A stretch of DNA of 25,053 nt, taken from assembly GCA_964611575.1 (NCBI GenBank), contig CAZTAJ010000060.1, forward strand, positions 1-25,053. Direction: 5' to 3'. Shown here piece by piece: positions 1-8,217 of the stretch. Numbering within the stretch: position 1 is the first letter of the stretch; every line of letters starts with the position of its first letter. Under the pieces are notes generated by a model that did no database searches, had not been told where the DNA came from, and saw only the letters and a program-made list of their open reading frames with translations. This stretch comes from CAITUY01 sp964611575. Its GTDB lineage: Bacteria > Verrucomicrobiota > Kiritimatiellia > CAIKKV01 > CAITUY01. Both the position numbers and the translations under genes were made by a program.

Positions 1-770
1 AGCGGGATATTCTCGTCGATCGAGATGTTGTCCGGCGCGCAATCGCACATGGCCGCGAGGTTCTGTTGCGCATGGCCGCAGACGAAGAACGAGCCCAGGG
101 CGCCCTTCTGGCGGATCGAGGCAAAGACGGGCTTCACATAGGGCGTGACGAACTCGTGGAACTGTTCCGGGCCGATCTGGCTGGTCATGGGATCGACGAC
201 GGCGATGACGTCGCATCCGGCCTCGATGAAGTAGCCGGACATGGCCCGGCAGGTGACCATGCAGGCGTCCATGAGCTGCTTGACGCTCGCGGGATCGTCG
301 AACATTTTCATGAAGATGTCGGTGCCCAGCAGGTGCAGGGCGAGGGTGAACGGGCCGCACACCAGGCCATACAGGGCGAGGTCAGGGTGGGCTTTGCGCA
401 AGGCCCGGGCGGCATTGAGCGTGGCCCGGATGCGGGGTGAGTCGGCGGATGGCACGGGGATACTGGCGAGTGGCACCCCGAGTGCCAGGGGGTGGGTGGT
501 GACGGCCGGCGGGTTCTCGTCGGCCCACGTCAGTTCGCAGCCCATGGCTTCCGCCTCGAGTTGGAGATCGAACGCCACGGGCATGCCATCGGGCCTGTAG
601 CGGGCGATCGCGGCTTCCAATCCCTGGATCATCAGCGCTTCTGACTTGAGGTAGTCATGGGCTTTGGCCCCGATCAGGGAGGCGGCGTGGCACCCCACGA
701 ATGGGACCCAGGGCACCCGGTCGGGTTTCTCACTGCACAAAGCGGCCAAGACGCGTTCTCGAGAGTTCAT
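1..770 (-). CDS. URO-D / MtbA-family methyltransferase-like protein, partial (C-terminus off left edge)
   Basis: I translated this from the complement; the frame is open from 770 to the window edge (about 256 residues of a family usually 340-370 long). It begins MNSRERVLAALCSEKPDRVP, the classic opening of uroporphyrinogen-decarboxylase-fold proteins. Further family-like segments are GCDVIAVVDPMTSQIGPEQF and FFVCGHAQQNL, the latter near where MtaA/MtbA corrinoid methyltransferases carry their zinc ligands. The start is supported by a GAGGAG 8-10 bases upstream. Known for the family: either haem decarboxylation (HemE) or methyl transfer from a corrinoid protein or cobamide. The divergent opening and anaerobe-like context favour a methyltransferase or demethylase over true HemE. 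The substrate cannot be told. It is transcribed away from the gene at 948. A second, truncated family member lies at 14940-15150. Confidence 0.85.
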   Translation of the reverse strand, partial: MNSRERVLAALCSEKPDRVPWVPFVGCHAASLIGAKAHDYLKSEALMIQGLEAAIARYRPDGMPVAFDLQLEAEAMGCELTWADENPPAVTTHPLALGVPLASIPVPSADSPRIRATLNAARALRKAHPDLALYGLVCGPFTLALHLLGTDIFMKMFDDPASVKQLMDACMVTCRAMSGYFIEAGCDVIAVVDPMTSQIGPEQFHEFVTPYVKPVFASIRQKGALGSFFVCGHAQQNLAAMCDCAPDNISIDENIP

Positions 771-947
771 ACGATATCGCTCCTCAACACGCCGCCCATC
801 GGTCATGTTCTCACATGAGGGAAGCATAAGGTTTGGCCACATGCTTGAATAATCTGGCAGAGAACTGGAACATTAAAGCAATTATGCGCGATGCATCCCC
901 TCCGGTTTTCGATTGCGGCCATTGCCGGACTCGTCTAGACATTCCAC

Positions 948-1439
948 ATGGAACTCGAACGTCTGCGTCCCGTGGCGGTGCTGGCAGGTTTAGTGGTGCT
1001 GGCGGCGGTGTTTGCCCAGGTGGAGATTCAAGTCGAAGGCGCGGCCGGTTGGGCCGCTGGACTTCCGACCTGGCGCATAGAACAGCACCCGTTGCTGGAT
1101 GTGTTTTGGGGCGGGCGGCCTCTGACCGGGTATCACGTCTGGATTTTCCTGTTCATGGCTCTTGTGTTTCATTTCGGCATTCTGATCGAGGGCCGGCCCA
1201 CGTGGCGGCGCGAGGCCCGTATCCTCGGCTCCCTGATGCTGTTCTGGATTCTCGAGGACGCGCTGTGGTTCATCCTGAACCCGGCCTTCGGTTTCGCCCG
1301 CCTCAATCCGGCCTCTGTGCCGTGGCATAAACACTGGTTGTGCGGCATGCCGGCGGACTATGCGACCTTCTCCGTGACCGGGAGCCTGCTGCTGTGGGCG
1401 TCGTTCCGCCGCGGACGGGGCAAGGAGGACGCCTCATGA
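948..1439 (+). CDS. uncharacterised small integral membrane protein (WHKHW motif)
   Basis: This 163-residue protein is not one I recognise. Four hydrophobic segments are visible at roughly residues 8-25, 62-82, 90-112 and 136-152. Between the third and fourth lies an unusual polar, aromatic patch: LEDALWFILNP followed by VPWHKHW. The acidic pair and the histidines could form a metal or active site at the membrane, but this is inference. An in-frame TAG nine bases upstream of the ATG at 948 rules out a longer protein. There is no good ribosome-binding site, so a downstream GTG start is possible. The stop overlaps the ATG of the next gene (ATGA), implying translational coupling with the GT28 glycosyltransferase and a shared role, perhaps in membrane lipid metabolism. 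Confidence 0.7.
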   Translation: MELERLRPVAVLAGLVVLAAVFAQVEIQVEGAAGWAAGLPTWRIEQHPLLDVFWGGRPLTGYHVWIFLFMALVFHFGILIEGRPTWRREARILGSLMLFWILEDALWFILNPAFGFARLNPASVPWHKHWLCGMPADYATFSVTGSLLLWASFRRGRGKEDAS

Positions 1440-2542
1440 ACGTGCTGCTGCTGCACGCTTCGGCGGGGGCCGGCCACAAGCGGGCCGCCGAGGCGCTGGC
1501 CAAGGGGTTCGAGGAACGCGGTGCAGGGGTGGAAGTCCGTGACATACTCGACTTCACAGCGCCGGTATTCCGAAAGACCTATGCGGAGGGTTATCTGAAC
1601 GTCGTGCGGACCGCCCCCGAACTCTGGGGCTACATGTACGCGCGCACCGACCAGTCCAGCCAGAAGCCCTGGGAAAAGCGGGTCCGAACGGCCTTCAACC
1701 GGCTCAACACGCTCAAGTTCCTGCGCTTTCTGCGCCAGACCCAGCCGGACGCCGTGGTTTGTACGCATTTCATGCCGCTGGAACTGGTGGGCACGCGACG
1801 GAGCCGTCACCGGCCGCGCCTCCCGCTCTACGGCGTTGTGACCGACTTTGCCGTTCATTCCTTATGGATGGCGCCGCACGTGGACCGTTACTTTGTGGCC
1901 TCGGCCGAGGCGGCGCGACAGTTGGCGCGGCGGGGGCAGCCTGCCGGTCGTATTGCCATCACGGGCATTCCGGTGGACCCCGTGTTTGCCGTCTCGCGAC
2001 CGATTGCCGAAGTGCGTGCCGAACTCGGGTTGCGGCCGGACTTGCCTGTGGTCCTGGTATTGTGCGGCGGGTTTGGAGTGGGGCCGGTGGCTGACCTCTT
2101 GCGGACATTTCGCGACGAGCCGTTGTCCGTGCAGATCGTGGTGATTACCGGACGTAACGAAACGTTGCGCCAGGAAGCCGAGGCCATTGCCCGCACGGCG
2201 TCCACGCCGGTGCGGGTCGAGGGGTTCGTGACCAACATGCACACCTGGCTCAACGCGGCCGATCTGCTGGTGAGCAAGCCGGGCGGCCTGACGACGGCCG
2301 AGGCCCTGGCGATGGGCAAACCCATGGTGATCGTCGATCCCATTCCGGGCCAGGAGCAGCGCAACGCGGAGATGCTGCTGGAGGAGGGCGCAGCCGTGCG
2401 TCTTTTTGAGGCGGCGGACGCGTCCTGGAAGATCGGGAATTTGGTGCGCGATCCGCGCCGACTGGCGTCGTTGAGCGCGAATGCCAAGCGGTTGGGCCGG
2501 CCCACGGCCGCCGCGAGTATTGTGAATGCCATAGCGCGGTAA
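1436..2542 (+). CDS. GT28 glycosyltransferase, MGDG synthase / processive diacylglycerol glucosyltransferase-like
   Basis: The 368-residue protein starts MNVLLLHASAGAGHKRAAEA, the glycine/histidine loop typical of the N-terminal domain of MGDG synthases and UgtP. The C-terminal half has the GT28 nucleotide-sugar motif SKPGGLTTAEALAMGKP (Lys about residue 281) followed by PGQEQRNAEML. Known family members transfer galactose or glucose from a UDP-sugar to diacylglycerol at the inner face of the cytoplasmic membrane. The start at 1436 is chosen because its ATG overlaps the stop of the membrane-protein gene; an in-frame ATG at 1340 would lie inside that gene. Its position upstream of a PHP-GT4 fusion and the phoB-phoR-pst cluster suggests glycolipid synthesis under phosphate limitation. 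A MurG-type role is less likely because the N-terminus matches the diacylglycerol group. Confidence 0.85.
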   Translation: MNVLLLHASAGAGHKRAAEALAKGFEERGAGVEVRDILDFTAPVFRKTYAEGYLNVVRTAPELWGYMYARTDQSSQKPWEKRVRTAFNRLNTLKFLRFLRQTQPDAVVCTHFMPLELVGTRRSRHRPRLPLYGVVTDFAVHSLWMAPHVDRYFVASAEAARQLARRGQPAGRIAITGIPVDPVFAVSRPIAEVRAELGLRPDLPVVLVLCGGFGVGPVADLLRTFRDEPLSVQIVVITGRNETLRQEAEAIARTASTPVRVEGFVTNMHTWLNAADLLVSKPGGLTTAEALAMGKPMVIVDPIPGQEQRNAEMLLEEGAAVRLFEAADASWKIGNLVRDPRRLASLSANAKRLGRPTAAASIVNAIAR

Positions 2543-2544
2543 GG

Positions 2545-2560
2545 CGGGTGGACCCACCCG
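2545..2560 (+). terminator. hairpin after the GT28 gene, possible weak terminator
   Basis: CGGGTG and CACCCG form a perfect 6-bp stem with a GACC loop three bases after the stop codon. A further CCACCCGC at about 2567-2574 offers an alternative partner. There is no run of T after the stem, so efficient intrinsic termination is doubtful. The following stretch to 2751 holds no gene that I can see. Confidence 0.3.
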
Positions 2561-2751
2561 TATTGCCACCCGCTATCGGCAGTCGCATCTTCTCCTTTTC
2601 TTGCCCGTGTCGCGGGGTGTTTGGCGGCATTCCGGGCTCCATCGAACCGCGAGGCCCGGGTTTCTTCTAATCCTAAACTCGTCTCATCCTCATGCTGCGC
2701 TAACGCGGCCGGAATAGGATGTTGATAGTGCGGAATTGGAAGGAGGTCGTT

Positions 2752-2982
2752 ATGAAGTATGTCTTCGTCGACGACGGATATCCCGATGCCAACGACTACG
2801 AGACCAACTATGAGCCGATGACGGTTGGGAGGAGCGCCGGGAGCGGCCATGCGAGCGTCTGTGTTCCGGTTGCCGCCCAACCGGCGTGGTGGGCCGCGAT
2901 AACCCGCGTCCTGCGGGTCATGGGGCAGGGGGGACGCGGCTCCGCTGGCCGTTCTGCGTTGCGCGTGGCGTATGAAAGCTGA
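2752..2982 (+). CDS. small hypothetical protein overlapping the PHP-GT4 gene
   Basis: A near-perfect Shine-Dalgarno (AAGGAGGT) sits about six bases before the ATG at 2752, the strongest in this part of the window, and opens a 76-residue frame beginning MKYVFVDDGYPDANDYETNY. Its stop lies 11 bases inside the PHP-GT4 gene. The first 30 residues are acidic and protein-like; the rest is rich in Ala, Gly and Arg and reads like chance translation of GC-rich DNA. It may be a genuine small protein or a translated leader that couples ribosomes into the next gene. No family is recognised. An in-frame ATG at 2719 lacks this ribosome-binding site. Confidence 0.5.
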   Translation: MKYVFVDDGYPDANDYETNYEPMTVGRSAGSGHASVCVPVAAQPAWWAAITRVLRVMGQGGRGSAGRSALRVAYES

Positions 2983-5347
2983 CCTGCATCTGCACAGCAA
3001 GTATTCCGACCGGCCCACCGAATGGTTCCTCCGGCGCATCGGGGCGCCGGAGTGTTTTTCGGAACCTGAGGATCTGTACCGGCATTGCCGCTCCCATGGT
3101 ATGGACTTCGTCACGATCACCGATCACAACCGCATCGACGGCGCCCTGTCCATCGCCCATCTGCCGGGGACGTTCGTTTCGGCGGAATTGACGACGTATT
3201 TCCCTGAGGATGGCTGCAAGGTGCATTGCCTGGTCTACGATATCGACGAGGCTCAGTTCCGTGACTTGCAGCCGCTGCGGCCGAGCATCTACGACTTGCA
3301 GCAGTACCTGGGGCAACACGGTATTGTCCATGCCATTGCCCACCCGTTGTTCCGCGTTAACGACATCCTCACCATCGAGCACGTCGAGAAACTGCTGGTG
3401 ATGTTCAACCGGTTCGAGTTGCTGAACGGGTCGCGCCACGCGCGGGCCGGCGAACTGGCGGCGGCCGTGTTCGGGCAACTCACGCCGGACTTAATCGAAC
3501 AGATGGCGTGTCGGCATGGGCTGCCGACGGTAGGCGCGACGCCCTGGATCAAATGTTTCACGGGCGGCAGCGATGACCACAGCGGCGTTTTTGCGGCCAG
3601 CGCCTTTACCGTGACGCCCGATGCCGGCACGACGGCCGCGTTTCTGGAGCACCTGCGGGCCGGCCGCCATGAGGCGGGCGGTACGCCGGGCAGCAGCCTG
3701 CGTCTTGCGCACAGCCTCTACCAGATCGCCTACAGTTACTACCGCAGCCGCTTCCTGCGAAGTGGTTCGGGAACGTCCGTACTGGGAGAGGTTCTCAAGC
3801 GCGTGATCGAGGGATCCGAGCGCGAGCCCGCGGCGACGCCCAGCCGGTTGCGATCGTGGGTCGAGCGGGTTGTTCGCCGGCGCCGTCTGCGGAAGCTGAG
3901 CCAGACGGAACGCACCCTGGTCGAGGAGTTCACGCGGCTGCGCGAGCGCGGCCAGGCGGCGGGGACGGCGCGACGTCCTGCGGTGGGCCGTGAAGACCAG
4001 AGTTTTGAAACCGCGTGCCGGCTCAGCCAGGAGTTGAGCTACGCATTCGTCAGGCAGTTGATGACGCATGCCGGGGAAGGGCGGCTGGTCGACGGACTGC
4101 AGTCGCTGGCCTCGCTGGGCACCGTGGTGCTGGGGATTGCGCCCTACCTGACGGCGTTCGGGGTGCAGCACAAGGACGAGCGTTTCCTGCAGGCCGTGGC
4201 CGCGCGTTTCCCCGCCGGCGCGGGGTTGCAGCGTCGCAGTCGGCGTCGCGTTTGGGTGACCGACACGTTCCAGGATGTCAACGGCGTGGCCCACACGATC
4301 CGCAGCATCGGGTCCCGTTCGCGGGCGCTCGGCCGGCCGATCACCGTGCTGACGTGTCTCGACCAGGCGCCCGAAGCGCCCGAGTTGGATCTAGTCAATT
4401 TCAAGCCGCTGGGTTTCTTCGCGTTGCCGGAGTACGAGACGCAACAACTCGCGTTTCCCCCCTTTCTTGAAGTGCTCGAACACATCGAGCGCAGCAACGC
4501 GTACGAGGTGATCATCTCCACGCCCGGCCCGCTGGGCCTGGCGGGACTACTGGCGGCCCGGCTGCTGGGATTGCGGACGAGCGGCATCTACCACACGGAC
4601 TTTCCGCAGTACGTCCGTTGCCTGACCAAGGACGAGATGCTGGAACAGGCGACGTGGCGCTACATGCAGTGGTTCTATGGCGGCATGGACACGATCTACG
4701 TCCCCAGCGAATGCTACCGCCGGCAACTGACCGACAACGGGTTCGATCCCGCCAAGCTCCGCGTGCTACCCCGCGGGGTGGACATGGATCGGTTCACGCC
4801 CGCCAAACGGGACCCCGCCTTCTGGGGCCGTTTCGGGTTGAACGGCAACCTGAAGCTGCTTTATGTCGGTCGGATCTCGCGGGAAAAGAACCTGCAGACG
4901 CTCATCGACGCCTTCCGGTTTGTGCGCACCAGCACCCCCAACGTGGACCTGGTCATCGTGGGCGACGGGCCCGACCGGGAGGCCCTGGAAGCACAGACGG
5001 TCGACGGCAACATCGCCTTCACCGGGTTTCTGCACGGGGACGATCTTGCCCGCGCCTACGCCAGCGCGGATCTGTTCGTATTCCCCAGCGCCACGGATAC
5101 GTTCGGCAACGTCGTGCTGGAGGCACATGCCTCGGGCCTGCCGGCCATTGTCTCGACGCAAGGCGGTCCGGCCGAGATCGTCAGCCGTAACCAGTCCGGC
5201 CTTGCGGTGGATGTCCGGACGCCGGCGCCGATGTGCGCCGCCATCCGTGAACTGGTCTGGGACGCCCCGCGGCGGCGCGAGATGGGTGAACGGGCTCTGC
5301 AAACCGCTCAGCAGCAGCGCTGGGAGCAGGTCGTCGAGCAGTTCTAG
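2972..5347 (+). CDS. PHP-domain phosphoesterase fused to GT4 glycosyltransferase
   Basis: This is a 791-residue two-module protein. The N-terminal PHP domain (about residues 1-230) keeps the metal-binding motifs: HLH at 6-8, TDHN at 50-53, Glu72, HAIAH at 120-124 and SDDH at 200-203. A basic, probably helical linker follows (about 270-420). The C-terminal GT4 domain (about 425-790) has WVTDTFQDVNGVAHT, then YHTDFPQY, LPRGVDMDRFTP, YVGRISREKNLQTLIDAF and an E-x7-E-like stretch TDTFGNVVLEAHASGLP. The GT4 part resembles the SqdX / MgtA lipid and mannosyl-transferase group (known family; exact donor unknown). PHP domains hydrolyse phosphoesters using a metal cluster. The start overlaps the preceding small ORF, so expression is likely coupled. 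Next to a diacylglycerol glycosyltransferase and phoB, a role in lipid remodelling with phosphate release is an attractive inference, not shown. Confidence 0.88.
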   Translation: MKADLHLHSKYSDRPTEWFLRRIGAPECFSEPEDLYRHCRSHGMDFVTITDHNRIDGALSIAHLPGTFVSAELTTYFPEDGCKVHCLVYDIDEAQFRDLQPLRPSIYDLQQYLGQHGIVHAIAHPLFRVNDILTIEHVEKLLVMFNRFELLNGSRHARAGELAAAVFGQLTPDLIEQMACRHGLPTVGATPWIKCFTGGSDDHSGVFAASAFTVTPDAGTTAAFLEHLRAGRHEAGGTPGSSLRLAHSLYQIAYSYYRSRFLRSGSGTSVLGEVLKRVIEGSEREPAATPSRLRSWVERVVRRRRLRKLSQTERTLVEEFTRLRERGQAAGTARRPAVGREDQSFETACRLSQELSYAFVRQLMTHAGEGRLVDGLQSLASLGTVVLGIAPYLTAFGVQHKDERFLQAVAARFPAGAGLQRRSRRRVWVTDTFQDVNGVAHTIRSIGSRSRALGRPITVLTCLDQAPEAPELDLVNFKPLGFFALPEYETQQLAFPPFLEVLEHIERSNAYEVIISTPGPLGLAGLLAARLLGLRTSGIYHTDFPQYVRCLTKDEMLEQATWRYMQWFYGGMDTIYVPSECYRRQLTDNGFDPAKLRVLPRGVDMDRFTPAKRDPAFWGRFGLNGNLKLLYVGRISREKNLQTLIDAFRFVRTSTPNVDLVIVGDGPDREALEAQTVDGNIAFTGFLHGDDLARAYASADLFVFPSATDTFGNVVLEAHASGLPAIVSTQGGPAEIVSRNQSGLAVDVRTPAPMCAAIRELVWDAPRRREMGERALQTAQQQRWEQVVEQF

Positions 5348-5475
5348 TCGTCCCTGACGCACGTCCGAGAGGGATGGCAGGCTTCGGATGATCTCCATCG
5401 TGTCGGTGACCGAACCGGCGTGCTTTACTTGAGGGACGAAATATGGTTGAAGACGGGAAAGGAGGGCCCTCGAAC

Positions 5476-6165
5476 ATGGCGGGCGAAACGATAGTGGTTG
5501 TCGAAGATGATGCCTCCATCCGGGAGTTGCTGCAGCACAACCTCATGCGCGAGGGCTACAAGGTGCTGTTGGCCTCGGATGGCAGGACCGGGCTGTCAAC
5601 GGCCCAGACGGCGCATCCGGATGCCGTGATACTCGATCTGATGCTGCCGGGACTGGACGGCATTGAGGTCTGCCGCGAGTTGAAGCGGCGTCCCGACACG
5701 GTTCGCATTCCGGTGCTCATGTTGACCGCCAAGAGCGAGGAAAGCGATATTGTCACCGGGTTGGAGGTTGGGGCCGAGGACTATGTCGCCAAACCCTTTA
5801 GCGTGAAGGTAGTGATCGCCCGCCTGAGAGCACTGCTGCGGCGGCAGCGGGTGGCGCCGGATGACGATGCGAGGGTCGTGCAGGTGCGTGACCTGGTCAT
5901 CGATCCGGGGCGGCACGAAGTGCTGGCGAAGGGCAAGCCGCTCGACCTGACCTTCACGGAGTTCAGACTGCTGCATTTGTTGTCGCGCCGCCCCGGCCGC
6001 GTCTTCACACGGGAGCAGATCGTGGACGGAGTGCGGGGTGAGGACTATGCCGTGACGGATCGCGCGGTGGATGTGCAGATTGTGGGGTTGCGCCGAAAGC
6101 TCGGGACACGCGGGGATTATATCGAGACGGTGAGGGGCGTGGGATACCGGTTCCAGGACGCGTAA
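5476..6165 (+). CDS. phoB: PhoB/PhoP-type response regulator (receiver + winged helix)
   Basis: The receiver domain has the acidic pocket EDD (residues 10-12), phosphoacceptor Asp54 in VILDLMLPG, and the conserved Lys in YVAKPFS. The C-terminal OmpR/PhoB-type winged helix has LTFTEFRLLHLLSRRPGRVF and ends ETVRGVGYRF. Length (229 residues) is normal. The start at 5476 is chosen because AAAGGAGGG sits about nine bases before it; an in-frame ATG at 5443 would add 11 unconserved residues that span this site. A histidine kinase follows after 27 bases, and the phosphate transporter lies downstream. Phosphate-starvation control is therefore the natural reading. PhoB family proteins bind direct repeats (Pho boxes), but no clear box is visible here. 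Confidence 0.92.
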   Translation: MAGETIVVVEDDASIRELLQHNLMREGYKVLLASDGRTGLSTAQTAHPDAVILDLMLPGLDGIEVCRELKRRPDTVRIPVLMLTAKSEESDIVTGLEVGAEDYVAKPFSVKVVIARLRALLRRQRVAPDDDARVVQVRDLVIDPGRHEVLAKGKPLDLTFTEFRLLHLLSRRPGRVFTREQIVDGVRGEDYAVTDRAVDVQIVGLRRKLGTRGDYIETVRGVGYRFQDA

Positions 6166-6192
6166 GGAAATCATGAGGAAGGCGGGTGGCGG

Positions 6193-7953
6193 GTGACCAA
6201 GCGACGTCTGTTCTGGGATCTCTACTTGTCCGGCCTGTTGCCGACCCTGGTGGCGCTGGTGGCCGTGGCGGGGTACCTGGTGGTCAAACTGGACCGGTTC
6301 TATCTGGATCAGGTGCAGCTCGACTTGACGGCGCGGGCGCGCATCATGGCGGCGTCAATGGTGCGCGAACCCCCGCCTGCGGATATGGAGGCGGTCTGTC
6401 AGCGCCTCGGGCGGTTGGTGTCCACACGGCTGACAGTCATCGATCCGTCGGGTCGCGTCATTGCCGATTCCGAGCGCGACGCGGCGTCGATGGAGAATCA
6501 TGCCGGCCGCTCCGAAGTCGACGCCGCGTTGAAAGGTGCGGTGGGCGTCGCCACCCGGTTCAGCACCACGGTTCGGACGCGCACGATGTATGTGGCGGTG
6601 CCCATGATGCGCGACGGCGCGGTGGGCGGTGTGGTGCGGGCGGCGGTGCCGGTGACGGCGACGGACGTGCTCATCAGCGCTTTGAATAACCGCGTGGCGT
6701 TGGGGGCGGCGGCGGCAGTCCTAGGCGTGGCTCTGCTGAGTATCTGGACTGCGCGGCGCATCAGTCAGCCGCTGGAGCAGTTGCGCGCCACGGCCGAGCG
6801 GTTTGCGGGCGGCGACCTGCGCGCCCGCGCCGCCGGGTCTCCGTGGATCGAGATGTCGTCGCTGGCCACCGCCTTGAACGGGATGGCGACGGCGCTGGAC
6901 GATCGCATGCGGACGGTGGTCCAGCAGCGCAACGAACTGCAGGCTGTGCTGGCGGGCATGGTGGAAAGCGTGTTGGCCATCGATCGTGACGAGCGGGTCA
7001 TGAGCTTCAATCCGGCCGCGGCGCGGGTCTTCGGGCTCGACGCGGCGCGCGACCGCGGGCGCAGCCTGTACGAAGTCGTCCGGACACCGGACGTGCAGCG
7101 GCTGGCCCTGAGCGTCCTGCAGGACGGGAATCCGGTAGAGGGGGCCATTGAGTTCGACATGGGTGAGCCCCGTTTCTTGCGGGTGCGCGGTTCGGCGCTG
7201 GTTGACGCCGGCGGGCAGCGCGTGGGCGCGATCCTGGTGTTCGAGGATGAGACGACCGTGCGCCGGCTGGAATTGGTGCGACGCGAATTCGTGGCCAACG
7301 CTTCGCATGAGCTCAAGACCCCCATCACGTCAATCAAGGGGTATGTGGAGACACTCGCCGACGGCGCGTGTGACGAGCCCGCCCAGGCGAAGCGATTCCT
7401 TGGAATCGTCGCCCGGCAGGCGAATCGCCTGGAGTCGATCGTCAACGATATGCTGGTGCTGTCCCGCGTCGAGCACGAGAAGGACAGCGGCGTCATTGCG
7501 ATGCAGTCCGTTCCGCTCGCCCTCATCGTGCAGGCCGCGGCGCAAACGTGTGCCGCCGCTGCCGGAGCGAAGGGTATGGCGCTGACGGTGGATTGTCCTG
7601 ACGACCTGGTCGTCACGGCCAATGTGCGGCTGCTGGAACAGGTGGTGGTTAATCTGGTCGACAATGCGATCAAGTACAGCGAACCCGGCAGGCCGGTGTC
7701 GGTGGTGGGCTCGCGCGGCGCCGAGGAAATCCGTCTCGCGGTGACGGACCAGGGTTGCGGGATTGCCCGCGAGCATCTGGACCGGGTCTTCGAGCGGTTC
7801 TATCGCGTGGATAAGGCGCGCAGCCAGGAGCTGGGCGGCACGGGGCTTGGCCTGTCGATCGTCAAGCATATCGCGGCCCTGCATCATGGGCGCGTGACCG
7901 TCGAGAGCACGCCCGGCAAGGGCAGTACGTTCACGATCGTGTTGCCGCGGTAA
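6193..7953 (+). CDS. phoR: PhoR-type sensor histidine kinase
   Basis: The 586-residue membrane kinase starts at GTG 6193. The order of parts is: TM1 about residues 10-32; a periplasmic region of about 130 residues; TM2 about 165-185; HAMP about 186-240; PAS about 245-345; HisKA with FVANASHELKTPITSIKGY (His372); and an HATPase domain with N box DNAIKYS, DQGCGIA and GGTGLGLSIV. This arrangement matches PhoR kinases with an extracytoplasmic region, as in Bacillus, rather than the short-loop E. coli PhoR. It would autophosphorylate His372 and transfer to the PhoB next door, with PhoU and PstB expected to transmit phosphate status. It ends 21 bases before the assembly gap, and its C-terminus is complete. 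Confidence 0.92.
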   Translation: MTKRRLFWDLYLSGLLPTLVALVAVAGYLVVKLDRFYLDQVQLDLTARARIMAASMVREPPPADMEAVCQRLGRLVSTRLTVIDPSGRVIADSERDAASMENHAGRSEVDAALKGAVGVATRFSTTVRTRTMYVAVPMMRDGAVGGVVRAAVPVTATDVLISALNNRVALGAAAAVLGVALLSIWTARRISQPLEQLRATAERFAGGDLRARAAGSPWIEMSSLATALNGMATALDDRMRTVVQQRNELQAVLAGMVESVLAIDRDERVMSFNPAAARVFGLDAARDRGRSLYEVVRTPDVQRLALSVLQDGNPVEGAIEFDMGEPRFLRVRGSALVDAGGQRVGAILVFEDETTVRRLELVRREFVANASHELKTPITSIKGYVETLADGACDEPAQAKRFLGIVARQANRLESIVNDMLVLSRVEHEKDSGVIAMQSVPLALIVQAAAQTCAAAAGAKGMALTVDCPDDLVVTANVRLLEQVVVNLVDNAIKYSEPGRPVSVVGSRGAEEIRLAVTDQGCGIAREHLDRVFERFYRVDKARSQELGGTGLGLSIVKHIAALHHGRVTVESTPGKGSTFTIVLPR

Positions 7954-7974
7954 ACAGCCGGTGGGCTACCGCCC

Positions 7975-8074
7975 NNNNNNNNNNNNNNNNNNNNNNNNNN
8001 NNNNNNNNNNNNNNNNNNNNNNNNNNNNNNNNNNNNNNNNNNNNNNNNNNNNNNNNNNNNNNNNNNNNNNNNNN
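7975..8074. other. assembly gap (100 N)
   Basis: A run of exactly 100 N lies between phoR and the porin gene. This length is a common placeholder for a gap of unknown size, so genes or a promoter may be missing. The left flank ends in GGTGGGCTACCGCCC. Similar GGGTGG/CCACCC-rich strings occur at 2545-2574 and 13154-13172, so an unresolved dispersed repeat may have broken the assembly. Confidence 0.95.
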
Positions 8075-8217
8075 CGCCCTCCCATGGGATCGGCTGCATC
8101 CTCCGGTGCATGGTCCTCACCCATTTCTAACATTCTCCTCATCTCATCCAAACACCCCTTTGGTGTCATGTGGCCGTGATCAGCACGGTAACAACACAGA
8201 CAACCAAGGGAGTGACG

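Noticed and set aside
855..872. Possible sigma-54 promoter (TGGCAGAGAACTGGAA) upstream of the 948 gene
   Set aside because: The -12 element lacks the required GC, so the match is only partial.
833..1330. Alternative plus-strand frame overlapping the membrane protein gene
   Set aside because: The translation lacks hydrophobic helices and motifs; the frame at 948 has four helices and couples by overlap to the next gene.
1888..3120. 410-codon minus-strand frame opposite the GT28 gene
   Set aside because: It spans the end of one real gene, an intergenic region and the start of another; no recognisable motif.
8120..8200. Possible Pho box before the porin (TGTCATG, then TGATCAG, and CTCATC direct repeats)
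   Set aside because: Spacing and sequence do not match the 11-base-period CTGTCAT repeats, and the site for this clade is unknown; part of the region is in the gap.
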